From Notospermus geniculatus (Eukaryota > Nemertea > Pilidiophora > Heteronemertea > Lineidae), in contig NMRB01000862.1 of NCBI GenBank assembly GCA_002633025.1, forward strand, positions 197,532 through 261,531: a DNA stretch of 64,000 nt, in the 5' to 3' direction. The translations under genes and the position numbers were made by a program. Positions 10,390 through 21,159 of the stretch are shown piece by piece. Within the stretch, counting starts at the first letter, position 1. Each line of letters opens with the position of its first letter. The notes beneath the pieces were generated by a model, which was not told the origin of the DNA, ran no database searches, and saw nothing but the letters and a program-made list of their open reading frames with translations.

Positions 10390-11264
10390 GATTAGAGAAA
10401 ACGAATCCGGTCCAAAAATAGAAATTTACAATGATGACTAATATATAAATGCAAAAATACAGCGCAGCTGAAAATTCCGCAGAATTTTCATTGACTTCAA
10501 CGTTGGCAGACAACTCACATCCGGGTTCTTTTCCCCCAGTGGGGGCCGCATGCGCGATATCCCCATGACGATGACCTAATTTTGGCAAGATGGCCGCTAG
10601 CGAAACTCATGTATATTAGTCTAAGGCGATTTCTGTAATAAACTCAAACTCCTCCGAAACGGCTCGACGACTTTCCTTCATTTTTCACAGTAGGCACGTG
10701 TTCACCGTGAAGTTGTGTTTGGCAGCATTCAAATTGCGTGAGGAGCGATAACATCCGCATAAATGGCACTTTTGTTCGCCTTTTTCCACCGAAAACAAGA
10801 CGACCGTGTCTGACGTCACAGTCGAAACACGTCACCGCCGTTGCCTTGCAGCGTCACGGTAACGCAACGGTCCGTGCATCATGTGCAGGACGAATACGCT
10901 GACGTCAACAATGCATTTGGCCAGCAGGCTTTGCGTCATGATCGCGACGTCAGCGCAGTGGCAAGTTACGTCGTGGATGGAAACGGGGGACCGAGTAGGC
11001 CTACTTCGCAAGTTCCCATCACACGGGCGGATGCTTGACACGCTTTCAACCTCAGGCATGTCATGTCACTACCTTTGCACAAAGTAGACATATGTCAAGT
11101 TAAACCACCATCCACAAGATTATGAATAGGCCTCAAGGAGCTAGCCTAATGCACGCATGTCCCTGTCCCTGGCACTGAAAAACGTTACACCGGTCATGCC
11201 GGTAACTGGTAACAACTGACCGAAGGGAGGGTAGCGGACCACCGTTAACGGGACTGACAATAGT
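10390..11264. other. Upstream region of YqaJ gene; no gene seen
   Basis: This GC-richer stretch contains the likely promoter of the minus-strand transposon gene and possibly the transposon's right end. Short open frames overlap on both strands without recognisable domains. I see no convincing TATA box or terminal inverted repeat. Confidence 0.4.
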
Positions 11265-11266
11265 GA

Positions 11267-11400
11267 GTTTAAGAAACCATACGTTAACGCTAACGCTAAT
11301 TACGTCAAAATGACGTCACACCCCCGAAGAAATAATTCGATGTGACGTCAAAATGATGTCAATAACGTTAGCGTTAGCGTTAACGTATGGTTTCTTAAAC
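11267..11400. mobile_element. 134-bp palindromic MITE
   Basis: The arms gtttaagaaaccatacgtta and taacgtatggtttcttaaac form a near-perfect hairpin, with repeated gttagcgttagcg inside. Its right edge abuts the next hairpin. Confidence 0.8.
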
Positions 11401-11402
11401 TA

Positions 11403-11551
11403 GGGAGGTTTCGAAATCAAACGATAAACGTAAACGCTTACGACAACTTTATTTTTGTACCGAAAATGCAATGCAAAATCTGGTTAATGTGTAGTATGAA
11501 AAATAACGTTGTCGTAAAAGTTTGGTTTATCGTTTGATTTCGAAACCTCCC
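11403..11551. mobile_element. 149-bp palindromic MITE, GGGAGGTTT family
   Basis: The ends gggaggtttcgaaatcaaac and gtttgatttcgaaacctccc are perfect inverted repeats. The inner arms (ttatttttgtacc / gaaaaataacgttgtcg) pair partly. It has the same length and motif order as the copy at 33272-33420, and it abuts the right end of the preceding hairpin, suggesting nested insertion. Confidence 0.85.
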
Positions 11552-13290
11552 CAATGACTTATAGGGAGTTTACGCAAAGCATCCGAAACGCCAACGCGCC
11601 GACAAACCCATTGTTCGCTGCCACGAAAAAGAGAAGGCCTACCCAACAAAATAACAGACGTTCGCGTTGGCGTTTCTAGAGCGACCCCGCATTTCAGGAC
11701 CCGTCATTTGACGGGCATTTTGCTAGTTATTCTTGATTGTTAAACAGTACTTACGTGGAAATTGCGATTTAATCGGCGCATCTTTGCTCGCGCACTCAAC
11801 ATGATCCGCCATTATTATTCGGCGTTTGATTGACAGATCGCGGTATGCGGAGCTACTCGGGAAAACGTTCAGCGCATGCGCGCCCGATTCGCAATTGAGA
11901 AAATGCCAATTCCAATCGTTAGAAAATTGAATCCTCTAAATTTTGATACCTTATTTGAGGGGTCTATTTTCTTACTGGAGTGGGTAAAATTTGTCTGAAA
12001 GTTAGGTTTTGTCGAAACTTCAGTTTATTTCATAAATTACGGTGAAAAATAAAACAGAAACACCCAGAACATTTGGTACGGATGGAAAGCTTAGAATCTC
12101 CACTACGTGATGATCAAATTAGATTTTGCCTGGCTCTTCCAAGAAATGAGCAGCGGGGTTGCGCATGGAGCAGGCACGCTGGTCAAGCGAGGCGAGACCG
12201 GCGTGACATTGAAATTTGATACCAGAACTTTATTCAGAGATATATTTTGTAAATAAATGCTGCAAAATTTGCTCATTTGCCCATTTTCTAACGTTATAAC
12301 AGCGTCCCCTGGCATACCTAGTAAAAGTGAAATCGACTGCAAAATGTCCTGAAAATGGAAGCTACGGGAAGGAATTTGGTAAATACTTTGTATATACATA
12401 AATGTACAGGAAAATGTACACGAATTCGAAAAACGCATATTTCTCAAAAATTTTCCAACATATTTTTTTCGTTTCTTCATGTGTGTATTCTCCATGGTAT
12501 TCGGTAACACCTGGTACAAGTTTTATCGCATTATCTTTTTTTTGCTCTTTCGTACCGTTAAAACCCACTGTGTGATGGTAGCAGCTTCTTTGGTCATTGC
12601 GCGCTAATAAATTACACCACATAAACGGAAGTAACATCGAACATACCGGAAGTAACATCAAACATATAAATTCGTCTGCATCGCACATAAATATGTGCAA
12701 TATTTTTTAAACGTTTTATAAAATCAAACATGAATATACTCATCAAGTATGTGTAAATATGATAAGATAAAATGTATTCAAAGATTGCAAATGTATTTGG
12801 AATTGAACAAAAATATTCTCATTATCGAATACAAATATTTTGATATTGCACAAAAATTTTGAAATCAAATACAAATATTTTCAGTATTGAATAATGCAAC
12901 GAATGGCTTGCCATAATCGCCACAGTGTGACAGGGGCTATTGTCGTGATTGGTCGTGATCATTCTTGCTCCCGCGCCTCACTACGACCCCCTGCGAATGT
13001 TCAAGAATATATGCGAATCGCCACGACCGGCTCCAAGAATGCAGTAGGAAAATGCACTACGATGAAAAATAAATCGCGCTTGGACCGAGAATGTTTTGAA
13101 CATTTGAACAGTCGCAGCCCTCTGAGACTGGCCAAGAATGTCGGCGAATGAGGGAGAATCCACCACGAGCCCACGATTTTATCACTTTTTCTAGTTCGTG
13201 GGAATTCGCCCTCCTAAGTCGCCACAGTGTAACCTAGGCTTTAGTTGGGGTGTTGATATTTTTGGTGACTGGGAGGGGAATGTCGATGGA
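11552..13290. other. No gene seen; MITE debris and AT-rich sequence
   Basis: 11560-11690 resembles blocks near 34980 and 40080 (gttcgcgttggcgttt type). From about 11900 to 12890 the sequence is AT-rich with no supported ORF. 12920-13240 carries cgccacagtgtgacaggg and cgccacagtgtaacctagg at its two ends in direct orientation. None of the open frames has a recognisable domain. Confidence 0.4.
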
Positions 13291-13293
13291 GTT

Positions 13294-13351
13294 CAGCTGC
13301 CCCTGCATTCAGAGAGACCGGTGAAAAGTCTCTCTGAATGCAGGACAGCTG
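13294..13351. repeat. Short perfect hairpin
   Basis: cctgcattcagagagac and gtctctctgaatgcagg form a 17-bp perfect stem around a 9-base loop, extended by cagctg on each side. Confidence 0.8.
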
Positions 13352-13424
13352 ACAGGGAGCTTTGGTTATAAGTATTTATTAGCAAATGCAGATTTGTAGG
13401 GAAATGGAAGGGCTGGGGAGATAT

Positions 13425-14068
13425 TCGTCTCCATTTCGCCTATTCCCCATTTCGCCTATTCCCCATTTCGCCTATTCGCCATTTCGCCTATTTTCCATTT
13501 CGCCTACTCGCCATTTCGCCTACCCCCATTTTGCCTATTCACCATTTCGCCTACAACCGTTTCATCAATTCACCATTAAAATGTCATATTATATGTATTT
13601 TCGAACCCAGTAATTCTTTTGGCAACTATAAAGTGTGGTGAAAATATCAGGTGGTCTCCCCCTTTGCTAGTCGGTACAAATGTTACTGCCTGATCCTCCA
13701 TCTTGCAAAGTCCTTAATGAAAATGAAGAGACCAGGAGCCTTTTTATACTTTAGTAGGGAAACCCTCAGACTAGGGATCCCTTGAGATCCCAGGCCTGAC
13801 TCTACACCATGGCCTTGGGCTCACAAACTGATTCAGCAGTATTACTTCCCATGAATTTTTAAATTGATTTTCACCAAACTTTTGTTGTCAAAGGAATTAC
13901 TGGGTTTGTTCAGTGCTTTGAAAATACATAAAATACGACATTTTAATGGTGAAATGGTGAGNAAATGGAGAATAGGCGAAGTTGGTGTAGGCGAAATGGA
14001 TGTAGGCAAAATGGTGAATAGGCGAAATGGGTGTAGGCGAAATGGATGTAGGCGAAATGGGGAGAAAC
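13425..14068. mobile_element. Foldback/TU-like element with ccatttcgcctatt arrays as ends
   Basis: The left end is a tandem array of the ~15-bp unit ccatttcgcctattc (about 13430-13555). The right end is the same unit inverted, gaataggcgaaatgg (about 13965-14060). Inside each array is a unique inverted stretch, e.g. accattaaaatgtcatatta near 13570 and its complement near 13940. The core (13640-13860) has no clear ORF. A single N lies at 13962 inside the right arm. Confidence 0.7.
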
Positions 14069-14069
14069 C

Positions 14070-15050
14070 GTTTATGAATATGGCCGGGTTTATTTGGCAA
14101 GCATGCTTGCCAAGCAGTTCCCTTTTTCGTCCTTATTTAGCAAGCATGCTTGCCATCTAATGCTGAAAAATGTCCCTATTTGGCAAGCATGTCAGGCCCC
14201 CTAATGAATATTAATCAGGATATGTGCTTGTTCAGCACGTTTGGCAATTGGGCAAGCAAATATGCCAATTGTTTGTAATGTTATAACCTTGGAGGAAGTT
14301 ATAACCCATCCAGGTGCAAGCAAGGGCCAAGGGAGATCGGGCGGGGGGCACAGTTACACAAAGTAAAAAACCTGATGTTCATGTTGTTTTGGACGGAAAA
14401 TTTGAGAGGCATGGCGCTGATTTTAGGCACGGGCGGGAGCAATAAATATGAGTATTTCTTTATCTTGAACCATGGAGGTATAAATTTTATACCTCCATGC
14501 TTGAACTTACTTACGGAACCCAAACAACAATATAATGTCAATGGCACCCTCACGTAGGCCTAGTTGCTGAGATTGACTACTGTGGCCAGTGAGACCACCA
14601 TCCGGCCCTCGTTTGTTGGCACCTTCCACTGTTCGGATCTATTTTTGTACGAAAACACAAAACGTTTCTTCTTGATGTGCCTTTTCGGAAAAAAAACAAG
14701 AAAAACGAAAAAAAAAATGAAAAAAAGAAAAAATCGCGAGTGATACCACCCAGGTTTCGAACCCGCAACCTTGGGGTTGCTCTCCCATCACTCTTTACAC
14801 TAAATCGACTGACTGCAGACATGCGGGGGGGGGGAATTTATTACCTGGTTCAGGACAATGCGGGTAACTCGTCGTTTAAGGCAAACTTGGCGTATATTGT
14901 TTGGCAAACCAGGCTCGATAAATAGCCACTTTCTTGTGAAAATCGCTTGTAGGTGGCTCCTTTCCGCAAGGCCCCCTCCACTGCACGATATTTTCTGCCC
15001 TGCTAGCTGCTCTGGGAGCGCTGCATAATTAATGAGCTAGACGTGCATCC
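14070..15050. other. No gene; palindromic motifs and a tRNA-like head
   Basis: Perfect or near-perfect palindromes with core gcaagcatgcttgc occur at 14094-14113 and 14140-14153, with related half-sites at about 14179 and 14241. At about 14740-14815 (minus strand) a tRNA-like block with gttgcgggttcgaaacc lies next to an A-rich run. The open frames here are low-complexity. Confidence 0.45.
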
Positions 15051-15121
15051 AAGACTATACGCTTACTGCATACACAGCAGTTAACTGTGCAAATAAAAAG
15101 TTTGATGCCTTTAACGCCGTC

Positions 15122-15732
15122 TTAAAGCTAAACTTAATAGATATAAACCCCAAGCGGCAGAGGTAGAAATTACGAACAGCCACAAGGCACTTCCAAACTT
15201 CCTCTGAAAACGATACACCCTCTCGGACGGTCACAGTTGGTTTCACTTGCCACCACGCTCTTGAACAGTAAAGATCTCAGCACAGCTGCCAAATGAGAAA
15301 AAACGAAAAATAATCTGTGATGGCAGCGAGATTCGAACCCACAACCCTCTGATCGATTCGCCAACCTCTTTCTGTACGGGCCACGAAGACTGCTTGCATA
15401 CAACGACGCCGATCTACAATAAAGGCGCTGTGGTTTTGAAGATCTCCATGAGGAAATAAAGTGATCGCAATTGTCGTCATGCAAGCAAGCAGTCTTCGTG
15501 GCCCGTACAGAAAGAGGTTGGCGAATCGATCAGCAGATTATTTTTCGCTTTTTCTCATTTGGCAGCTGTGCTGAGATGTTTACTGTTCAAGAGCGTGGTG
15601 GCAAGTGAACCAACTGTGACCGTCCGAGAGGGTGTATCGTTTTCAGAGGTAGTTTGGAAGTGCTTTGTGGCTGTTCGTAATTTCTACCTCTGCCGCTTGG
15701 GGTTTATATCTAGATATTAAGTTCAGCTTTAA
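15122..15732. mobile_element. Large inverted-repeat element, arms ~270-300 bp
   Basis: The left arm (15122-15400) and right arm (15480-15732) are inverted copies, e.g. cggcagaggtagaaattacg and its complement. The left arm (minus strand) contains a tRNA-like B-box block, gttgtgggttcgaatctcgc, that is missing from the right arm. The long open frames here are shadows of the repeat. Confidence 0.8.
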
Positions 15733-16740
15733 AATCATCGTTGGAGGCATAGCCGACTCCCAATCGCAACCCTTCGATGCCTTTTGGCGAGGGCTGCGAA
15801 GGCGAGTCGGAGGACTCCATCTTAATCTTCTGTTTGCATAATTAATGGAGTCTAATTAACGATGATTAGATCTTATTTTTCATTGGCCCATACTGATCGG
15901 TAGTAATAATATTCATTACTGTTTGCTTGCCATCTAAGTCCAAATTTCTGTAATTCGGCAAGCATTTGCTTGCCAAATAACCACTTCCTATAAATATATC
16001 ACAGCTACTCAACATATTTTTATGATTAGAAATGACGCACAAATCAGAATAATCTTACTAAAATCGCATTTGACAACATCCACAGAGCAAGTCGCCAGCA
16101 AATCTGTCAGAATATCGCTACATAATGTACCCATCTACGTTCACAGCTACTAAAAACGTGAACCAACCGTTCGGTATATTCCATCTGAACGTTAGGCGCA
16201 TTTCACCTATGAGTCCAATTCTATTGACTGACCCGTGACAAGTCTTTGGCTGGCTTCGCTGTTGGCCGCTACGCGGCGCGTTGGGCCTTTGCGTCTAGTT
16301 GGCAACTGATAATCGGCGCGTAGTTGGAACTAATCAGTCACAAATACTAGGTGACATAAGCTCTCGGGCGTCAGCGAGTAACTAGTTTCAAACATCCAGA
16401 TCCTGAAAATCGGACGTGTTCAACTTCAGCGACTAGTTGACAACTGTATCTGCTTATCATAATTGACATAAGCGCGCCCACGATAGCGAGGAACCGGTAT
16501 ACTGAGAAGACAGCCAATGAAAGTCGCTTTGCATTCCACGTGACCTAACGTGACCACGTGACCTAATCACCACGTTGCTTAAAATCAAAAGAAATCTGTG
16601 TCGACATGTGTTTATTTGCACAGCTAACTGCTGTGTATGCAGTGCGAATATTTTCTTGCATGCACGTTCAGCTGATTAATATTCATGCCCACCGATAAGC
16701 ATGTCCCGATGTAACGCACTTGCTGTCAGATATCTCGGTA
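15733..16740. other. No gene; small hairpins and palindromic half-sites
   Basis: 15740-15865 folds (catcgttgg...ggagtc against gactccat...aacgatg). More ggcaagca/tgcttgcc motifs occur at about 15925-15975. Nothing coding is recognisable from 16000 to 16740. Confidence 0.4.
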
Positions 16741-16812
16741 ATTCAGTCAGCTAGAGCGTTCGCCTTGAACACCGTAGGTCCCCTGTTCGACCCCCGGCTG
16801 GGGCGAATTTTT
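16741..16812 (+). repeat. tRNA-like sequence, probable SINE head
   Basis: It has a D-arm-like attcagtcagctagagcg, an anticodon-arm-like gccttgaacac, and a B-box arm cctgttcgacccccgg. Acceptor pairing is poor, so it is more likely tRNA-derived repeat than an active gene. Confidence 0.45.
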
Positions 16813-17040
16813 TTCGCCCCTTTTCCTGTCTTTTTCTTTTGGCTTTTTTGTTATTGAAAGTACTCGGAATCCACCGAACGGCCCAGGAAAAAAATTAGCG
16901 GACGGGACGTGGTCATTGTAGACAATTTTAGTGGGCAATGTCCAGGGTGTTGGTTATCCAGGAAAATTAGGAAATTAGAATGAATAATCTACTTGGCAAA
17001 CATGTTTGCTTGCCATCGTGCTGTACATGGGGGGGGGACT

Positions 17041-19060
17041 TTGGATGTCTTTTTCAGTGACTGGTTCCTGGTTCCCCTCGTGTTCAAATTTATGCTGGAG
17101 ATACTGCCGTAGCCATTTCTTTTGGTATTTTTCATCAGGGTATAGATCATAGTTCACCTCATCAATACCTGCCACAGAGGAAATGGAATGAAAGACAGCA
17201 CAATGAAAAGAAATGATCAGCAGTAAGCTTATTAACTAGAACCAGGAAATTCACTTAACCTATATCCTTACGTTTTGCCAAGGTCACAGTAAAAATGATC
17301 GACTATAGACATTTCCAATAAAGAAGGTGACCTATTAGTTCTCCCACATGACGTCATGGCCATTCATAGTCCGAGCATGATATAACACTGCCAAACACAT
17401 CGTCTCAGACAATTATTTTACCTAAACTTTTGTGCCCATGGCCGCTTGACTAGTTCAGCGTGCCAGCAGCCATTGAATATTAAGCCTCCGACATCATATG
17501 GTAAGAACTTTTACCGCCATCTTTGTTGGAAAGGTCCATATCCACAAAGTTAGGTCAAACGTGATCAAAATAAGATTACTAAGTGGAAGAACTACCTGCA
17601 TATTCACAGAAATGATTCCCTATATCATAAGCCTCTGGGTTCACACCACTGTATTCATAATCAATGAAATAGGTTCGGTCTGAAAAAAATGAGACACTTG
17701 GTCATTAGAAATGATAGCTTAGCAAAAGGGTAGGCGTGAAAGCAACTGTTCCTGCTGTTAAATCATCATTCAAGAAGACAAGTTCTTAGTACATGTATCT
17801 GTGAATGTGATGTTCTCTTGACAAGAGTTTGGTAAGGTTTGAAATGCAAACTTGTATAGTAAGTTTATCCCTAACTTTTACAGTGCCCATTTCAACATTA
17901 TGTTCATTGGCCCTTTACAAAAAAAAGAATCTAGTCTTCTGGTTGAAAAAGGTGCATTTCGAGACAATTTTTTATTACGCAGAATGACTGGAGGTCGTTC
18001 CGATGGCTCCTGGAAGTTTATTCCAGAGCACAAGGGCAGAATAACTGAAACCACATTTACTGAATTTGGGGTATACTGATATCTGAAAGAGTGTTAGTTA
18101 CCATTGTCTTCAGTGATGACAATATTCTTTAGTAAGGTATCATTGTGGCTGAAGACCATTGGAGATTTCAAATATTCAGCCGCCTTTTCGAGAAGTGCCA
18201 ACTCTGCCGCAAGTTTGTGCTTGTCTGGAACTTCCGTCTTCAACCTGAAAAGATACGTCTTGTGTGTAACTACATTGTAATAAGGAATCATCTTCAAAAT
18301 CAATGCAAAAAAGGCTTGTGTGATTGGACTTTCTTAATCCTCACTTCTTTGAGAAAAAGAACAGATCAGGGGCCTGATTCACGAAACTCTCCTAGCGTAT
18401 GTATGATCTTAGTACTGCCCGTATCTATTGTTCGTCGACTTGCTGACAATAGATATGGGAGTGCTAAGATCATACTTACGCTAAGAGGGCTTTGTGAATC
18501 AGGCCCCTGGTCTTGCCATCGACTCATGCCTTACTAACCTTTCATTTCTCTTCTGTTCTGAAAATTCTGTAGGTAAAACATTTAGCCATTTCCTCATCAT
18601 TGTGAATGCAGATGGCTTTATGTAAGGATCATCTAACTCCGGAACCTTCAGGGAGTGGAACCTCACCATTTCCTTTGCAACCAAACTGTAAGAATAAAGA
18701 AATGAAAAGTAAAGCATGGTCATTAAGTAGAGTACATCTCTCTCAACTGAAAGAACAATCTTCAATCAAATTAATAAAAGATTTATATAGGTCAGCTTTT
18801 TACCTGGCAATGTGGTCTTCTCTCACAGTTTTATCATCCAGGGTATGTCCATGTACAAAGCCGTAACAAAGCCCATTTGAAAATGAGCAGTAAAGTGGTT
18901 TTGCACAGCCGTGTGCCTCAAGGAGTTGCATGTTGCGTTTCTCCACATCTCTGTCTATGATCATCTCAGTTTTTTCCCCGTATATTCGAATCAGGATCAC
19001 ATCTTTGAAATCGCCAAGATGGCATCCAACAAGGACATTTGTGATGCCTTCATTAAATAT
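17041..19060 (-). CDS. ETNK: Ethanolamine kinase (partial, 5 exons)
   Basis: The kinase phosphorylates ethanolamine, the first step of the CDP-ethanolamine route to phosphatidylethanolamine, in the cytosol. Exons: 19060-18804, 18685-18539, 18244-18102, 17679-17596 and 17168 to about 17041. All internal junctions are GT/AG and the phases agree (2, 2, 1, 1). Diagnostic pieces are GITNVLVGC and RIYGEKTEMIIDRD (nucleotide-binding lobe), NGLCYGFV, the catalytic loop FSHNDTLLKN (HxD...N), IDYEYSGVNPEAYDIGNHF and DEVNYDLYPDEKYQKKWLRQYL. These fit ETNK better than choline kinase. The N-terminal exon is not found upstream. After VTEKDIQ the homology stops at a 9-G run (17029-17037) with no good donor, and the family's C-terminal SHFFW region is not seen, so the gene is truncated or interrupted there. 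Confidence 0.9.
17313..17532. mobile_element. 220-bp MITE, CCAACAAAGATGG family, in ETNK intron
   Basis: The ends ttccaataaagaagg and ccatctttgttggaa are inverted. The interior (gttctcccacatgacgtcatggccattca) is shared with the copy at 63462-63646, and the right half with 29110-29255. Confidence 0.75.
18367..18509. mobile_element. 143-bp hairpin MITE in ETNK intron
   Basis: caggggcctgattcacgaa and ttgtgaatcaggcccctg form the ends. The arms continue through agtatgatctta and ctatctattgttc-type sequence almost to the centre. It lies in the 294-bp intron between the second and third visible kinase exons. Confidence 0.85.
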
Positions 19061-19458
19061 CTGCAGTTAAGAAATGTGAAGACAAATCATAATCAAATCA
19101 TAATTAATATATTGTAATCTGCTCTGCTCATCTCAGAAAATCTGCTCATGAACCAGGCCCACGGCAGGCCTGATATTAGTGATGCTGATGAAGCCCAGGG
19201 GCCATATGCATAAAAGTACTTAATATGAAAATCTCAAGGGTTTCCCTCAAACCACCACTAAAGTGGAAACCTTAACTTGAGCTTGAGGGAGATGCAGAAA
19301 GCTAGCCTACTTTGGAACAGTGAAAGCCTCAAAATCACCCTAGGCCTAGGCCTAACTCTAAGTGTGGTCACAGTTCCCTTCACAGTTGTGGCAGGCACAC
19401 TGGTTGGAATATGCTATCTAGGCCTAGGCCTGCCTAGGGCCTATGCTGTTTTTTAATG

Positions 19459-19870
19459 GGTATACGGTAAAAAAGGTACAGGTAAAAAAGGTATAGGTAA
19501 AAAAGGTATGGTAAAAAAGGTACTGGTAAAAAAGGTACTAGGTAATAAAGGTACTGGGTAAAAAAGGTACAGGTAAAAAAGGTACTAGGCAAAAAAGGTA
19601 CTAGGTAATAAAGGTGCTAGGTAAAAAAGGTACAGGTAAAAAGGATACTAGGTAAAAAAGGTACAATGTTAAATTTTGTATTGAATTTGCAAGCATGCTA
19701 CATTGGATCATACAGAACTTTGCAAATTGGACCTTAAACCTTTGACGTCATACCCGTATCCGATACCTCGTCCGATATGGGCATTTTTTCTACAGCCCAA
19801 GTCACGGCGCCTGACTCTCATACCCCCTTATTCCTGTTGCCTTCCAAATATTCAACCTTCGAATTGCTTT
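19459..19870 (+). mobile_element. Truncated TU-like element arm, ggtaaaaaaggtac array
   Basis: It begins ggtatacggtaaaaaagg, exactly as the complete copy at 20217 begins. It runs through about 15 units of ggtaaaaaaggtact and the same unique flank (gcaagcatgctacattggatc, cgtcatacccgtatccgata). It stops at the single N (19871) after aattgcttt. Confidence 0.8.
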
Positions 19871-19871
19871 N

Positions 19872-20207
19872 GTGCCGAAGCAATTCGGCACTCGGCGTGA
19901 CGAACCGAGACTCGTACGAAATCCCAAGCCCCTGTGCATGAGTCCTAAAATAAAAGGGTTAAAAAATTGAGAGTCACCATCATCTTCTTCTTGGGAGAGT
20001 GAGTGTCCTCACCTTCTCAATTTATTAACACAGTGTGCATCAGAAAAGCCTCAACACACGGACGGTAGGCCTAGGCCTATCAATGACCTCGAATTGTGAA
20101 CTGAACATGGTGATGCTCTGATGCTGTCAGACATGTCAGCATGGTCAGATGGATGGATCTGGGATCTGTCATGCTGTGGATGAAAAATTTGTCAAATGTC
20201 ATCATCA
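19872..20207. other. No gene seen between two TU-like copies
   Basis: This stretch holds gtgccgaagcaattcggcac, an inverted echo of the sequence before the N, followed by unremarkable intergenic sequence. Confidence 0.35.
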
Positions 20208-20216
20208 GTCTACACC

Positions 20217-21146
20217 GGTATACGGTAAAAAAGGTACAGGTAAAAAAGGTATAGGTAAAAAAGGTATGGTAAAAAAGGTACCGGTAAAAAAGGTACTAGG
20301 TAATAAAGGTACTGGGTAAAAAAGGTACAGGTAAAAAAGGTACTAGGTAAAAAAGGTAATAGGTAATAAAGGTACTAGGTAAAAAAGGTACAGGTAAAAA
20401 GGATACTAGGTAAAAAAGGTACAATGTTAAATTTTGTATTGAATTTGCAAGCATGCTACATTGGATCATCCAGAACTTTGCAAATTGGACCTTAAACCTT
20501 TGACGTCATACCCGTATCCGATACCTCGTCCGATACGGGCATTTTTTCTACAGCCCAAGTCACGGCGCCTGACTCTCATACCCCCTTATTCCTGTTGCCT
20601 TCCAAATATTCAACCTTCGAATTGCTTTTTATTTTGATAACTAATGATATAATGAAAACTAAGAAAGAAAACGTTATATGGAGGATATGGATTGTAAGGT
20701 GTTCAGACGGCTGGGGGTGATGAGTATGACTCTGAAGGTTGGTCAGAATAGGAGAGGAGAGTCAAGAGGAGGGGAAGGGTCTGACTACAAAACACAGAAT
20801 AGTTATGTGAAACTTGTAAAATGACTTTATTTATTACTGTATAACAATAAAACTACTAATAAAAACATTGATACGCCTTAAATTTGCAACATTCTGGATA
20901 ATCCAATGCATCTAGCAAATTCAATACAAAATTTAACCGTGTACCTTTTTTACCTAGTATCCTTTTTACCTGTACCTTTTTTACCTAGTACCTTTATTAC
21001 CTATTACCTTCTTTACCTAGTACCTTTTTTACCTGGACCTTTTTTACCTAGTACCTTTATTACCTAGTACCTTTTTTACCAGTACCTTTTTTACCGTACC
21101 TTTTTTACCTATACCTTTTTTACCTGTACCTTTTTTACCTACATTC
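20217..21146. mobile_element. Complete TU/Foldback-like element, 930 bp, 15-bp-repeat arms
   Basis: The left arm (20217 to about 20480) is an array of ggtaaaaaaggtact. The right arm (about 20885-21146) is the inverted array agtaccttttttacc. Inner arm sequence (gcaagcatgctacattgga.ca.cc against gg.t.atccaatgcatctagc) also pairs. The element is flanked by the 9-bp direct repeat GTCTACACC (20208-20216 and 21147-21155), a plausible target-site duplication. No internal ORF. From memory, sea-urchin TU elements have outer inverted repeats made of 15-bp direct repeats. Confidence 0.8.
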
Positions 21147-21159
21147 GTCTACACCATCA

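Larger units (their letters stand above)
1..10640. mobile_element. ISL2EU-type DNA transposon, 5' end outside window
   Basis: Two convergent genes form the unit: a plus-strand THAP/coiled-coil/DDE transposase (exons 85-3542) and a minus-strand SWIM-YqaJ-PHD protein (10389-5949). As I recall, the ISL2EU superfamily is defined by exactly this pair, a DDE transposase plus a YqaJ-like nuclease. The first THAP exon and left terminus lie upstream of base 1. The right terminus is not resolved: I place it loosely just upstream of the nuclease start, before the MITE nest at 11.2 kb. The 2.4 kb between the two stop codons is filled with MITEs, and the nuclease gene's long intron carries another, so the copy is old enough to have collected insertions. 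Confidence 0.75.

Noticed and set aside
15055-15484. Minus-strand ORFs of 63-104 codons
   Set aside because: They read through one arm of a large inverted repeat and a tRNA-like block.
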